Translations under genes and position numbers: made by a program | The notes under the pieces: generated by a model | Seen by the model: the letters and a program-made list of their open reading frames with translations, nothing else | What the model was told of the DNA's origin: nothing | Database searches by the model: none | DNA from: Gemmatimonadota bacterium | Lineage (GTDB): Bacteria > Gemmatimonadota > Gemmatimonadetes > Gemmatimonadales > GWC2-71-9 | Assembly (NCBI GenBank): GCA_003222155.1 | Contig: QHUU01000038.1 | Coordinates: forward strand, 1 to 48,615 | DNA: 48,615 nt | Reading direction: 5' to 3' | Part shown: piece by piece, positions 34,856 through 42,349 of the stretch | Layout of the letters: each line of letters begins with the position of its first letter | Position numbering within the stretch: position 1 is the first letter of the stretch

Positions 34856-36343
34856 ATGAGACTCCGGAGACTCGTCGCTTCGCTGCTCGCCGGTGCGGTC
34901 CTTGCCGGATGCACGAATCTGGACTTGACGGACCCCAACCAGCCGAGCACCGACACCTTCTGGCGCACCACGGCGGACGCCGTAGCGGGTGTGAACGCCG
35001 TTTATAACGGCCTGCAGAACAACGGCACGTACGGCCGCTGGCTCGTGTTCGCCACCGACCTGCGCTCGGACGTCGGGCTGATCAATAGCCCGTGGACCGA
35101 TCTTTCGAACTTCACCAAGTTCACCTTCACGAGCTACGACTTCGAGGTGAACCACGATCTCTGGCAGCACCACTACCAGGCCATCTTCCGGGCCAATCAG
35201 GTCATCGCCCGGGTGCCCGGGATCGCCATGGATGCAGCGTTGCGGGACCGGATCGTCGGGGAGGCGAAGTTCCTCCGGGCCCTGCTGTACTTCAATCTGG
35301 TGACGTTGTACGGCAACGTCCCCCTCATCACCACGCCGCCCGAGCTCACCGATCGTCCCGCCACGGTCGGGCCGCCCCAGCTCTGGGCGCAGATCGAGCA
35401 GGACCTGACCGAAGCGCGCGCCGTACTGCCGCAGGCGTACAGCGGCGCCGACGTGGGCCGCGCGACCTGGGGCGCGGCGACGGCGCTGCTCGGCAAGGCG
35501 CATTTGCAACAACACGAGTGGAGCGAGGGGGAGGCGGCCCTGAGCGAAGTGATCGGGTCCGGCCGCTATGACCTGATGGCGAACTACGGGGACAACTTCA
35601 CCGACCGCTTTGAGAATAACGTGGAGTCGGTGTTCGAGGTGCAGTTCGGCGACCGCTCGTTCCTGAGCGCGGGGACCCGCGGGCTCAACATTTCGCGCAT
35701 GGTGGGCCCGTGCGGGCCGAGCTACTGCGACGGCCGGCCGACGCGCTGGTACATCGATCAGTTCCTGCAGGACACCACGGTCACCGGCCGGCCCGATCCG
35801 CGTCTGGACTACACGCTGTACTACAAGGGCGGCAGCGACGTGTACGGCGTGGCGAACGCCACGTACTTCGCGGACGACACGACGACGCACAACATCCGCG
35901 AGGACACGCTCATCTTCTTCAAGAAATACGGGGAGTACTACCTCGGCCTGCGGGACCAGGACTGGGACGCAGGGATCAACTTCCGGGTCATCCGTTACGC
36001 CGACGTCCTGCTGATGGAGGCCGAGGCGCTGAACGAGCTGGGACGCACGGCCGAAGCGTACCCGTTCGTCGACCGGGTGCGGGCGCGCGTCACCATGCCA
36101 CCGCTCCCGGCCGGCCTGACCCAGGCCCAAATGCGGGACCGCATCCTGCGCGAGCGCATGTTCGAGCTCGGGCTCGAGGGACAGCGCTGGGCCGATCTCG
36201 CGCGTCACGACCTGCTCACGCCTGCCCTCCAGGCAGAGGACGCCGAGTTCCAGTTCTTCGTCGCCGGCAAGTCGGAGCTGCTGCCGATCCCACAGTCGGA
36301 GCGCGATCTCAACCCCAACATCAAACAGAACCCGGGGTGGTGA
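34856..36343 (+). CDS. SusD/RagB-family glycan-binding outer-membrane lipoprotein
   Basis: A 495-residue lipoprotein: the signal peptide ends in VLAGC (Cys19). SusD hallmarks are LDLTDPNQPSTDTFWRTTAD after the lipidated Cys, the helical core with VNAVYNGLQNNGTYGRW and QAIFRANQVIARVPG, LRALLYFNLVTLYGNVPLI, FRVIRYADVLLMEAEALNEL, and the C-terminal QSERDLNPNIKQNPGW. It should act as the surface lid of the SusC encoded 20 bases upstream. The ATG at 34856 is preceded by GGGAG. The stop at 36341-36343 is followed almost at once by a 40-base hairpin repeat (36346-36385), which separates it from the GH43 gene and might reduce downstream expression. Confidence 0.95.
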   Translation: MRLRRLVASLLAGAVLAGCTNLDLTDPNQPSTDTFWRTTADAVAGVNAVYNGLQNNGTYGRWLVFATDLRSDVGLINSPWTDLSNFTKFTFTSYDFEVNHDLWQHHYQAIFRANQVIARVPGIAMDAALRDRIVGEAKFLRALLYFNLVTLYGNVPLITTPPELTDRPATVGPPQLWAQIEQDLTEARAVLPQAYSGADVGRATWGAATALLGKAHLQQHEWSEGEAALSEVIGSGRYDLMANYGDNFTDRFENNVESVFEVQFGDRSFLSAGTRGLNISRMVGPCGPSYCDGRPTRWYIDQFLQDTTVTGRPDPRLDYTLYYKGGSDVYGVANATYFADDTTTHNIREDTLIFFKKYGEYYLGLRDQDWDAGINFRVIRYADVLLMEAEALNELGRTAEAYPFVDRVRARVTMPPLPAGLTQAQMRDRILRERMFELGLEGQRWADLARHDLLTPALQAEDAEFQFFVAGKSELLPIPQSERDLNPNIKQNPGW

Positions 36344-36345
36344 GA

Positions 36346-36385
36346 CCTCACCCCCTGACCCCCTCTCCACGGCGTGGAGAGGGGG
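36346..36385. repeat. Dispersed hairpin repeat, copy 1 (intergenic)
   Basis: CCTCACCCCCTGA (36346-36358) leads into a perfect 12-bp stem: CCCCCTCTCCAC (36359-36370), loop GGC, GTGGAGAGGGGG (36374-36385). A second copy lies in opposite orientation at 37515-37553. Together they bracket the GH43 gene. Without a T tract it is not a convincing Rho-independent terminator, though the strong hairpin may affect transcript stability. Confidence 0.85.
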
Positions 36386-36420
36386 AACGACGGACTGTCA
36401 ACGTCCCCTCTTTCCGCGGC

Positions 36421-37449
36421 TTGCGGCGCGCGGTGCTGCCGTTGCTGGTCGCGGCGTGCGTCAATCCGTCCAGCGCGACGGCCGGCCAGACGCCCCCAGC
36501 TCGAGCGTGCACCTTCGTCAATCCCGTTGCGCCGGGCGCCGATCCCTGGGTCGTGCGGTGGAGCGGCTGGTACTATCTGATCCAGTCGAGGGACCGCGCC
36601 ATCTGGGTCTACAAGTCCGACAAGCTGACAGAACCGACGAGCACCGGCGTCCGGGTCTGGACGGCTCCGGACAGCGGGTGGAACCGGACCAACGTGTGGG
36701 CGCCGGAGCTCCACCATATCGATGGCCGCTGGTACATCTACTACGCGGCGGGGCGAGCGGGCCCGCCGTTCATCCATCAGCGGAGCGGCGTGCTCCAGTC
36801 CACTGGCGATGATCCCCAGGGAGAGTACCGCGACAAAGGAATGCTGGACACGGGCGGCATCTGGGCGATCGACCTCACCGTCGCCCGTCTGGGCGGGCAG
36901 CTGTACGCCGTGTGGTCGGGGTGGGAAGCGAACGCTCCCACCGACCGCACACCGCAACACCTGTACATCGCCCGGATGTCCAATCCCTGGACGATCGCTG
37001 CGAGCCGGGTGCGCATCTCCTCCCCGACCGAGAGTTGGGAGCGAGGCACCGAGCTGGACTTGAACGAAGGGCCGGAGTTTCTCGCGCACGGAGACCAGAC
37101 CTTCATTATCTACTCGACCCGCGAGTCCTGGCTCAAGGAGTACCGGCTGGGACAGCTCCGCCTGAGGAGCCCCGACGCCGATCCGATAGACTCGAGCAGC
37201 TGGCTCAAGACAGGGCCGGTGTTCACGGGTAGCACGACCGTGTACGGGGTGGGACACGCCAGCTTCACCACATCCCCGGACAGCCTGGAGGACTGGATCG
37301 TCTATCACTCCAAGGTCGATTCGCAGCCGGGGTGGGACCGCGTGATCCGGATGCAGCAATTCGCGTGGCATCCGGATGGCTCGCCCGACTTCGGCACACC
37401 GGTTCCCTCGGGCGAGCCGATTAACGTTCCCTCGGGTCAGTGCCGATGA
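36421..37449 (+). CDS. GH43 family glycosidase (arabinofuranosidase/xylosidase-type), lipoprotein-like
   Basis: A five-bladed beta-propeller glycosidase of about 342 residues. The three GH43 catalytic carboxylates are visible: Asp41 in PGADPWVVRW, Asp151 in GGIWAIDLTVARL, and Glu216 in LDLNEGPEF. NVWAPELHHIDGRWYIYYAA is the usual GH43 signature. Such enzymes release alpha-L-arabinofuranose or beta-xylose; the exact specificity is not readable. The start is uncertain. TTG at 36421 gives a short lipoprotein-type signal (LLVAAC) but has no obvious ribosome site. GTG at 36340 overlaps the SusD stop (GTGA) but would translate the whole hairpin repeat into the N-terminus. The stop overlaps the GH2 start (ATGA), so SusC, SusD, GH43 and GH2 form one unit. 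Confidence 0.88.
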   Translation: MRRAVLPLLVAACVNPSSATAGQTPPARACTFVNPVAPGADPWVVRWSGWYYLIQSRDRAIWVYKSDKLTEPTSTGVRVWTAPDSGWNRTNVWAPELHHIDGRWYIYYAAGRAGPPFIHQRSGVLQSTGDDPQGEYRDKGMLDTGGIWAIDLTVARLGGQLYAVWSGWEANAPTDRTPQHLYIARMSNPWTIAASRVRISSPTESWERGTELDLNEGPEFLAHGDQTFIIYSTRESWLKEYRLGQLRLRSPDADPIDSSSWLKTGPVFTGSTTVYGVGHASFTTSPDSLEDWIVYHSKVDSQPGWDRVIRMQQFAWHPDGSPDFGTPVPSGEPINVPSGQCR

Positions 37450-40259
37450 TCGCACTGGATAAGACACCAACGTTGGCGACGATCACGGTTGCCGCAGCGG
37501 CGCTCGCCTTGAGTGCCCCCTCTCCCGACGGGAGAGGGGGACAGGGGGTGAGGACCCCCCTCCCCGAACATCCCCGCCCCGACTTCCAACGGGACCTGTG
37601 GCAGAACCTCAACGGACCCTGGCAATTCCAGTTCGATGCACCGGACTCGGGAGAGGCGCGCGGCTGGTCTCGCGGCGAGCTCCCGTCGCCGCGGCAGATC
37701 GTCGTGCCCTTCCCCTGGGGCAGCCCGCTGTCTGGGGTCCCGGACAGCGCCGTCATCGCCTGGTACTCCCGGTCGATCACCGTGCCGTCCGCATGGGCGG
37801 GGCGGCGCGTCTTCCTCGTGATCGGCGCCGCCGACTGGCGCACCACCGCCTGGCTCGACGGCCAGAAACTCGGCACGCACGAAGGCGGCTACATCCCGTT
37901 CGAGTTCGAGCTGACCAGATACGTGAAGAAGGGACAGCAGCAACGGCTCGCGCTGCGGGTCGATGACGCGCCGCGCGCCTTCAAGCTGGAGGGCAAGCAG
38001 GGATACGGGAACGCGCGCGGCATCTGGCAGACGACCTACCTCGAGGCGCGTGGCGGCGCGCCGCTCCGCACGCTGCACTTCTCGCCCGACGTCGACCGCG
38101 GCCGCGTCGTGGTGGCGGCCGGGCTGCTCCAGAAGGCGCCCCGCGATCTCACGCTGACGCTGCGCTTCAGGAACGCCGACTTGCCGACTGTGAGCTGGCG
38201 CATACCGAAGGATGCAGACCGGGTGACGTTCGACGTGCCGATCCCGCACGCCCACCTCTGGTCGCTGGACGATCCGTTCCTCTACGAGGTCGATGCCGCG
38301 GTGGGCGACGATCGGGTACGCAGCTACTTCGGGATGCGAAACATTTCCGTCGTGAACCTTCCCGGAACCGACTACCGGTATGTGGCGCTGAACGGCAAGC
38401 CGCTGTACCTGCAGCTGACGTTGGACCAGGCGTTCCACCCGGGCGGCTTCTATACGTACCCGAGCGACTCGTTCGTGCGTGCCGAAATCCTGCGTGCCAA
38501 GAGCATCGGCCTCAACGGGCTGCGCGAGCACGTCAAGGTCGAGTCGCCGCGCAAGCTTTATTGGGCCGACCGGCTGGGGCTCTTGATCATGGCGGACGTG
38601 CCCAACTCCTGGGGCGAACCCGACTCTGCCATGCGCCGCGAGGCGGAGTCGACGCTCCAGGGAATGGTGGCGCGCGATTACAACCATCCGGCCATCTTCG
38701 CCTGGGTGCTGTTCAACGAGACGTGGGGGCTGTTCACGAAGGCCGATGGGAAACAGGTCTACCGCCCCGAGACGCAAAAATGGGTCGCGTCTGTCTATCG
38801 GGCAGCGAAGGCCCTCGACCCCACCCGCCTGGTGGAAGACAACTCCCCCTGCTGCAGCCGCGGCCACACCGAGACTGACCTGAACTCGTGGCACTCCTAC
38901 CTGCCGGGGTGGGCGTGGGAAGAGCACGACCGGCTGGTGAGCGACAGTACCTATCCAGGCTCACCGTGGAACTTCGAGGCCGGCTACCGCCAGGCGCGGC
39001 AACCGAATCTCAACAGCGAGTTCGGCAACGTCTGGGGCTACGAGGGGAGCACGGGCGACGTCGACTGGAGCTGGGACTACCACCGCGCGGTGAACGCGTT
39101 CCGACGCCATCCGAAGATCGCCGGCTGGCTCTACACCGAGCTGCACGACGTGGTCAACGAATGGAACGGCTACTGGCGCTACGACCGCTCCACGAAGGAG
39201 ACCGGGTTGGGCGAGCTCGTAGAAGGGATGTCGCTGCGCGATCTGCATGCCCCGGTCTACGTCGTCGTGGGAGACTCGCTGAGCCAGACCGTGGCCGCCG
39301 GGGCCGAGCTGCGAGTGCCCCTGTACGCGTCGTTCCTCACCTCCAGCAAGGCTCTGGGCGACAGCCTCACGCTGCGGTCGGAGCTGTACGGCTGGGATGC
39401 CCTCGGCCGGAAGCGCAGCTACTCCGAGACGACGCATCATGTGCCCTATCATCCGTGGATGACAGGGGCGCTCGAGCCGCTGCGCGTCACCATGCCCGAG
39501 GGTCCGGCCGTCCTCGTGCTCGCCGTGCGTCTGGAAGACCGGGCCGGTACGGTGCTGCACCGCAACTTCTGCACGTTCGTGGTCGAGGGTGAGCCGCCGC
39601 AGGAGGTGCGGCTGGACGACGGCCGGCGCGCGCGCCTCGTGCCGATCGACCCCGCGCGCTTCGATTCGACGGCGTGGTCGCTCAAGCAATGGACCGTCAT
39701 GGACGGACTGAAGGTGAACGGCGCGGGGTCGGGGTTCTTCGAGTATCGGGTCGCGTGGCCCTCGGGAATGCAGCTCGCCGACGTCGACACTGCGTTCTTC
39801 GTGGCGGAAGTCTCGTCCAAAGAGCTGTTCGGCAAGGACCGGGAGGACGCCGCTCGGATCGAGGGCGACTTCATGCGAGGCCGGGGCACGTTCGACCCGA
39901 GCCTGAACCCGAACGCCTACCCGATGACCGACGAGCGGCTCTATGCCAGCGCGGTGACAGTGCGTATCAACGGCGTGATCGCGGGGCGCCAAACGCTCGC
40001 CGACGACCCGGCCGACCACCGTGGCATCCTGTCCTGGCACTATCAGAAGCACGACCGGCGGTTGCGCGAGGCCGGCTCCTACGGCACCCTGCTGCGTGTC
40101 GCGGTACCGCGCGACGCGCTCGAGCGCGCGGCCGCGCTGGGACAGCTGGTGATCCGGTTGGAGGTCGACGCCGAGCTGGCCGGGGGACTCGCGATCTACG
40201 GCCGGCGCTTCGGGCGCTATCCGCTCGATCCGACGGTGACCTTTCTATTGCGCCGGTAA
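37446..40259 (+). CDS. GH2 family glycosidase, secreted (specificity unknown)
   Basis: A 937-residue enzyme. A signal peptide (about 1-24, ATITVAAAALALSA) is followed by residues 24-36 that are encoded entirely by a dispersed hairpin repeat. Then come the jelly roll (PDFQRDLWQNLNGPWQFQFD, PFPWGSPLSGV), an immunoglobulin-like domain, and the barrel with ARDYNHPAIFAWVLFNETWG (acid/base Glu425) and QPNLNSEFGNVWGYEG (nucleophile Glu525). A long C-terminal beta region (about 600-937) follows. The NLNGPWQF opening is common in GH2 enzymes; beta-galactosidase, beta-glucuronidase or arabinopyranosidase activity are all possible. The ATG at 37446, overlapping the GH43 stop by four bases, is preferred to a GTG six bases earlier. 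The 3' end overlaps the convergent isomerase gene by 15 bases. Confidence 0.9.
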   Translation: MIALDKTPTLATITVAAAALALSAPSPDGRGGQGVRTPLPEHPRPDFQRDLWQNLNGPWQFQFDAPDSGEARGWSRGELPSPRQIVVPFPWGSPLSGVPDSAVIAWYSRSITVPSAWAGRRVFLVIGAADWRTTAWLDGQKLGTHEGGYIPFEFELTRYVKKGQQQRLALRVDDAPRAFKLEGKQGYGNARGIWQTTYLEARGGAPLRTLHFSPDVDRGRVVVAAGLLQKAPRDLTLTLRFRNADLPTVSWRIPKDADRVTFDVPIPHAHLWSLDDPFLYEVDAAVGDDRVRSYFGMRNISVVNLPGTDYRYVALNGKPLYLQLTLDQAFHPGGFYTYPSDSFVRAEILRAKSIGLNGLREHVKVESPRKLYWADRLGLLIMADVPNSWGEPDSAMRREAESTLQGMVARDYNHPAIFAWVLFNETWGLFTKADGKQVYRPETQKWVASVYRAAKALDPTRLVEDNSPCCSRGHTETDLNSWHSYLPGWAWEEHDRLVSDSTYPGSPWNFEAGYRQARQPNLNSEFGNVWGYEGSTGDVDWSWDYHRAVNAFRRHPKIAGWLYTELHDVVNEWNGYWRYDRSTKETGLGELVEGMSLRDLHAPVYVVVGDSLSQTVAAGAELRVPLYASFLTSSKALGDSLTLRSELYGWDALGRKRSYSETTHHVPYHPWMTGALEPLRVTMPEGPAVLVLAVRLEDRAGTVLHRNFCTFVVEGEPPQEVRLDDGRRARLVPIDPARFDSTAWSLKQWTVMDGLKVNGAGSGFFEYRVAWPSGMQLADVDTAFFVAEVSSKELFGKDREDAARIEGDFMRGRGTFDPSLNPNAYPMTDERLYASAVTVRINGVIAGRQTLADDPADHRGILSWHYQKHDRRLREAGSYGTLLRVAVPRDALERAAALGQLVIRLEVDAELAGGLAIYGRRFGRYPLDPTVTFLLRR
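37515..37553. repeat. Dispersed hairpin repeat, copy 2 (in frame within GH2)
   Basis: Inverted copy of the element at 36346-36385: an 11-bp stem CCCCCTCTCCC/GGGAGAGGGGG (37516-37540) with a 3-base loop, then ACAGGGGGTGAGG, the complement of the other copy's lead sequence with one change. It spans 13 whole codons (APSPDGRGGQGVR) right after the GH2 signal peptide and keeps the frame open. Confidence 0.85.
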
Positions 40260-41183
40260 CTCCGCCACGCCGGCCTGGCGGAGATATCCACCCGCGACGG
40301 TGGCGAATTGCGCGAACGCCACCTCCGGCTCCTCGATGTCGGGGTGCCAGCGCTTTTCCCACTCGAAGCTGTAGAAGCCGCGGTACCCGCTGTGCGCCAG
40401 GGCCTCGATCTGACGCCGCACCGGCACCTCGCCCGTGCCGGTGAGCACGTAGCGGCGGTCCTTCCCGTCGGGTCCCTTGGGCACCGAGTCCTTCAAGTGC
40501 GTATGCCGGATATAGCGCCCGAGCTGGCGAACGGTGTCCTCCGGCTGCTCCTTGCCCGCCACGAACGTATGATGCGCGTCCCACAGCAGGGCGACGGCGG
40601 GGGACGCCGCCTGCTGCAGCAGCTCGAGCAGCGAAGGCGAGTCGGTGAAGTCGCCGTGTGATTCGATCAGCACGGTGACGCCCTTGGGTCGGGCGTAATC
40701 GCCCAGCTCGCGCAGACCCCGGGCGATGTGCGCGAGCATCATCTCGCGCGGCACACCCTTCACGTAATTGTTGCCGAACACGCGCACGTAGGGGGCCCGG
40801 AGCGTCTCTGCGAGGTCGATGAAGCGGCGCGCCTCGTCGAGCTGGGCGGCGCGCTTGGTGGGGTCCTGCTCGTGCAGCTGCGCCGAGGCGCCGAGGTCGG
40901 ATATCCGCAGCCCGCGCTCGCGCAGCTCCCGCTTCGACTCTTCGATACGTCCGCCGTCGCGTGACAGCTCGGGCGCGAGGGTCAGGTCCATGTTCGTCTG
41001 GAGCCCGCGCAGCTCGATCGCCGCGTAGTCGTGCGACTGGGCAAAGGCGAGAATCTGCTTCCATGTCCATGCCGGGCAGCCGAGGGTCGAGAAGCCGAGC
41101 GGGAGGCGTGCGGCGGGCCTCACCCCCTGCGGTGAGACCAGGATCGCAGCGGCAGTCTCGAGGAACGCGCGGCGGGTCGTCAT
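40245..41183 (-). CDS. Tat-exported sugar isomerase/epimerase (AP-endonuclease-like TIM barrel)
   Basis: A 312-residue TIM-barrel protein of the xylose-isomerase-like/AP endonuclease 2 superfamily. The N-terminus TTRRAFLETAAAILV is a twin-arginine signal, so it acts in the periplasm. Barrel landmarks: LGFSTLGCPAWTWKQIL, YAAIELRGLQTNMDL with a likely metal Glu, VRVFGNNYVKG, VLIESHGDFTDSP (metal Glu), LLWDAHHTF (metal Asp and His), IRHTHLKDS (His) and YSFEWEKRW (final Glu). These fit a divalent-metal sugar epimerase or isomerase. Periplasmic members are often neighbours of 3-keto-sugar genes; a GMC dehydrogenase pair does lie at the other end of this window, but far away. It is the last gene of SusC-SusD-GH51-lyase-isomerase, overlapping the lyase stop by four bases. 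The start ATG at 41183 is chosen over 41279, which lies inside the lyase gene. Confidence 0.88.
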   Translation of the reverse strand: MTTRRAFLETAAAILVSPQGVRPAARLPLGFSTLGCPAWTWKQILAFAQSHDYAAIELRGLQTNMDLTLAPELSRDGGRIEESKRELRERGLRISDLGASAQLHEQDPTKRAAQLDEARRFIDLAETLRAPYVRVFGNNYVKGVPREMMLAHIARGLRELGDYARPKGVTVLIESHGDFTDSPSLLELLQQAASPAVALLWDAHHTFVAGKEQPEDTVRQLGRYIRHTHLKDSVPKGPDGKDRRYVLTGTGEVPVRRQIEALAHSGYRGFYSFEWEKRWHPDIEEPEVAFAQFATVAGGYLRQAGVAELPAQ

Positions 41184-42337
41184 GGTCCGGCTCCTTCCCA
41201 GAGCCATAGGAGTGGTTGGCGAATCGGGTAGTTGCGGATCACCTCGTCCACCGTCGGATCGGGGTCGAGCGTCTTCCACAGATCTATGTAGCGCGACTCG
41301 TGCAGCGCCAGGCCCCCGAATAGTAAAGCCGGATCACGGACCGGCCACTGATCGAAATACATCACGTCCGGAGGCTTGGGCCAGGTCCGCTTGTCCTTGA
41401 TGAAGGGATACATGAACGCGAGCGCCCGGCGCATGCCGCGCCCGTCGGGAGTGGTGAACGTCCAGGCGTCGAGCACCCACGCCAGGGTCGCCATGACGTC
41501 CAGCTGAAATAACGAGTAGCCGTACGGCTTGGTGCGCCCGAGCTCCCGCGGGAAGCTGCCGTCCGCGGCCATCTGCCCGGCGACGAGTGTGTCTGCGAAG
41601 AAGCGCCGCATGCGGGCGAGCTGCCGCGCGTCGCCCACCAGGTGGGCGAACTCGGCGACCTGCAGGGCCCACGCCGCCGCATGATTGTTGCCGCTGGTCC
41701 GCTCGTCGTTGCCGTACGCGTGGGTCGTCATCCACTGGAGGTACTGCCGGAACCATTCCCTGGTCCCGGCGAGGGCCGGGTCTCTGTACCCCAGGTGCTC
41801 GAGCACCCAGGCGGCCCGCGCGACCTCCACCAGGTGAATCGTGTCGATCAGGCCGGTGCCCCGCCCCGTGGCGCGACCCTCGATCGCCTGGGCGTACAGG
41901 AGGCTCGGGTTCATGCGGGTGGCGTCGTCCACGAACCAGGCCCGCAGGTGCGCCGCGGCGTGACGGGCGTAGCGCGCGTCGCGCGTGAGCTGGTAGGCGG
42001 CGACCAGCGCCGGGACGATCTGGCTGAGCCGCCGCATTGCGTCGCGGTGGGCCACGAAGTTGGCCGGGTTGGTCTCCCCGTCGCGCCGCACGTACGGGCT
42101 GTCGGGGCTGCGAGGGTCGGGCCACCAGTAGTCGCCCTCGGAATAGAAGTCGTGCGCCCCGCCGGCGCTGCGCGACGCCGGGAACGTGGTGATGGTCACG
42201 GGCGCCTGGCGCAGATACCGTTCCGCAGCGGCGACGACGCGCGGCCGCTCGAGATGCGCGACCTCGGTGGAGTCGAGCTGCGCCGCGGCCGGCGCCGCCG
42301 CCAGCATGAGCGTCAGGACCGGGATACACCCTCGCAT
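41180..42337 (-). CDS. Secreted alginate-lyase-fold polysaccharide lyase (PL5/PL38-like)
   Basis: A 385-residue exported protein with a signal peptide (about 1-20, ending APAAAQ). The alpha-helical toroid of the alginate lyase superfamily is recognised from HDFYSEGDYWWPDP, NPSLLYAQAIEGRATGRGTG, SGNNHAAAWALQ (Asn218, His219), and PRELGRTKPYGYSLFQLD (Arg264 or Arg268, and Tyr272 or Tyr274). Asn, His, Arg and Tyr of these segments correspond to the catalytic set known in PL5 alginate lyase A1-III. Relatives with this fold act on alginate, glucuronan or other uronate polymers; in a hemicellulose/pectin locus a glucuronate- or galacturonate-containing chain is plausible. It begins 12 bases after the GH51 stop and overlaps the isomerase gene. 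Confidence 0.85.
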   Translation of the reverse strand: MRGCIPVLTLMLAAAPAAAQLDSTEVAHLERPRVVAAAERYLRQAPVTITTFPASRSAGGAHDFYSEGDYWWPDPRSPDSPYVRRDGETNPANFVAHRDAMRRLSQIVPALVAAYQLTRDARYARHAAAHLRAWFVDDATRMNPSLLYAQAIEGRATGRGTGLIDTIHLVEVARAAWVLEHLGYRDPALAGTREWFRQYLQWMTTHAYGNDERTSGNNHAAAWALQVAEFAHLVGDARQLARMRRFFADTLVAGQMAADGSFPRELGRTKPYGYSLFQLDVMATLAWVLDAWTFTTPDGRGMRRALAFMYPFIKDKRTWPKPPDVMYFDQWPVRDPALLFGGLALHESRYIDLWKTLDPDPTVDEVIRNYPIRQPLLWLWEGAGP

Positions 42338-42349
42338 GTCAGGGCTGGC

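Noticed and set aside
36359-36385. Rho-independent terminator after SusD
   Set aside because: The stem is strong but no T run follows, and the same element occurs inside the GH2 coding region, so it is a dispersed repeat.
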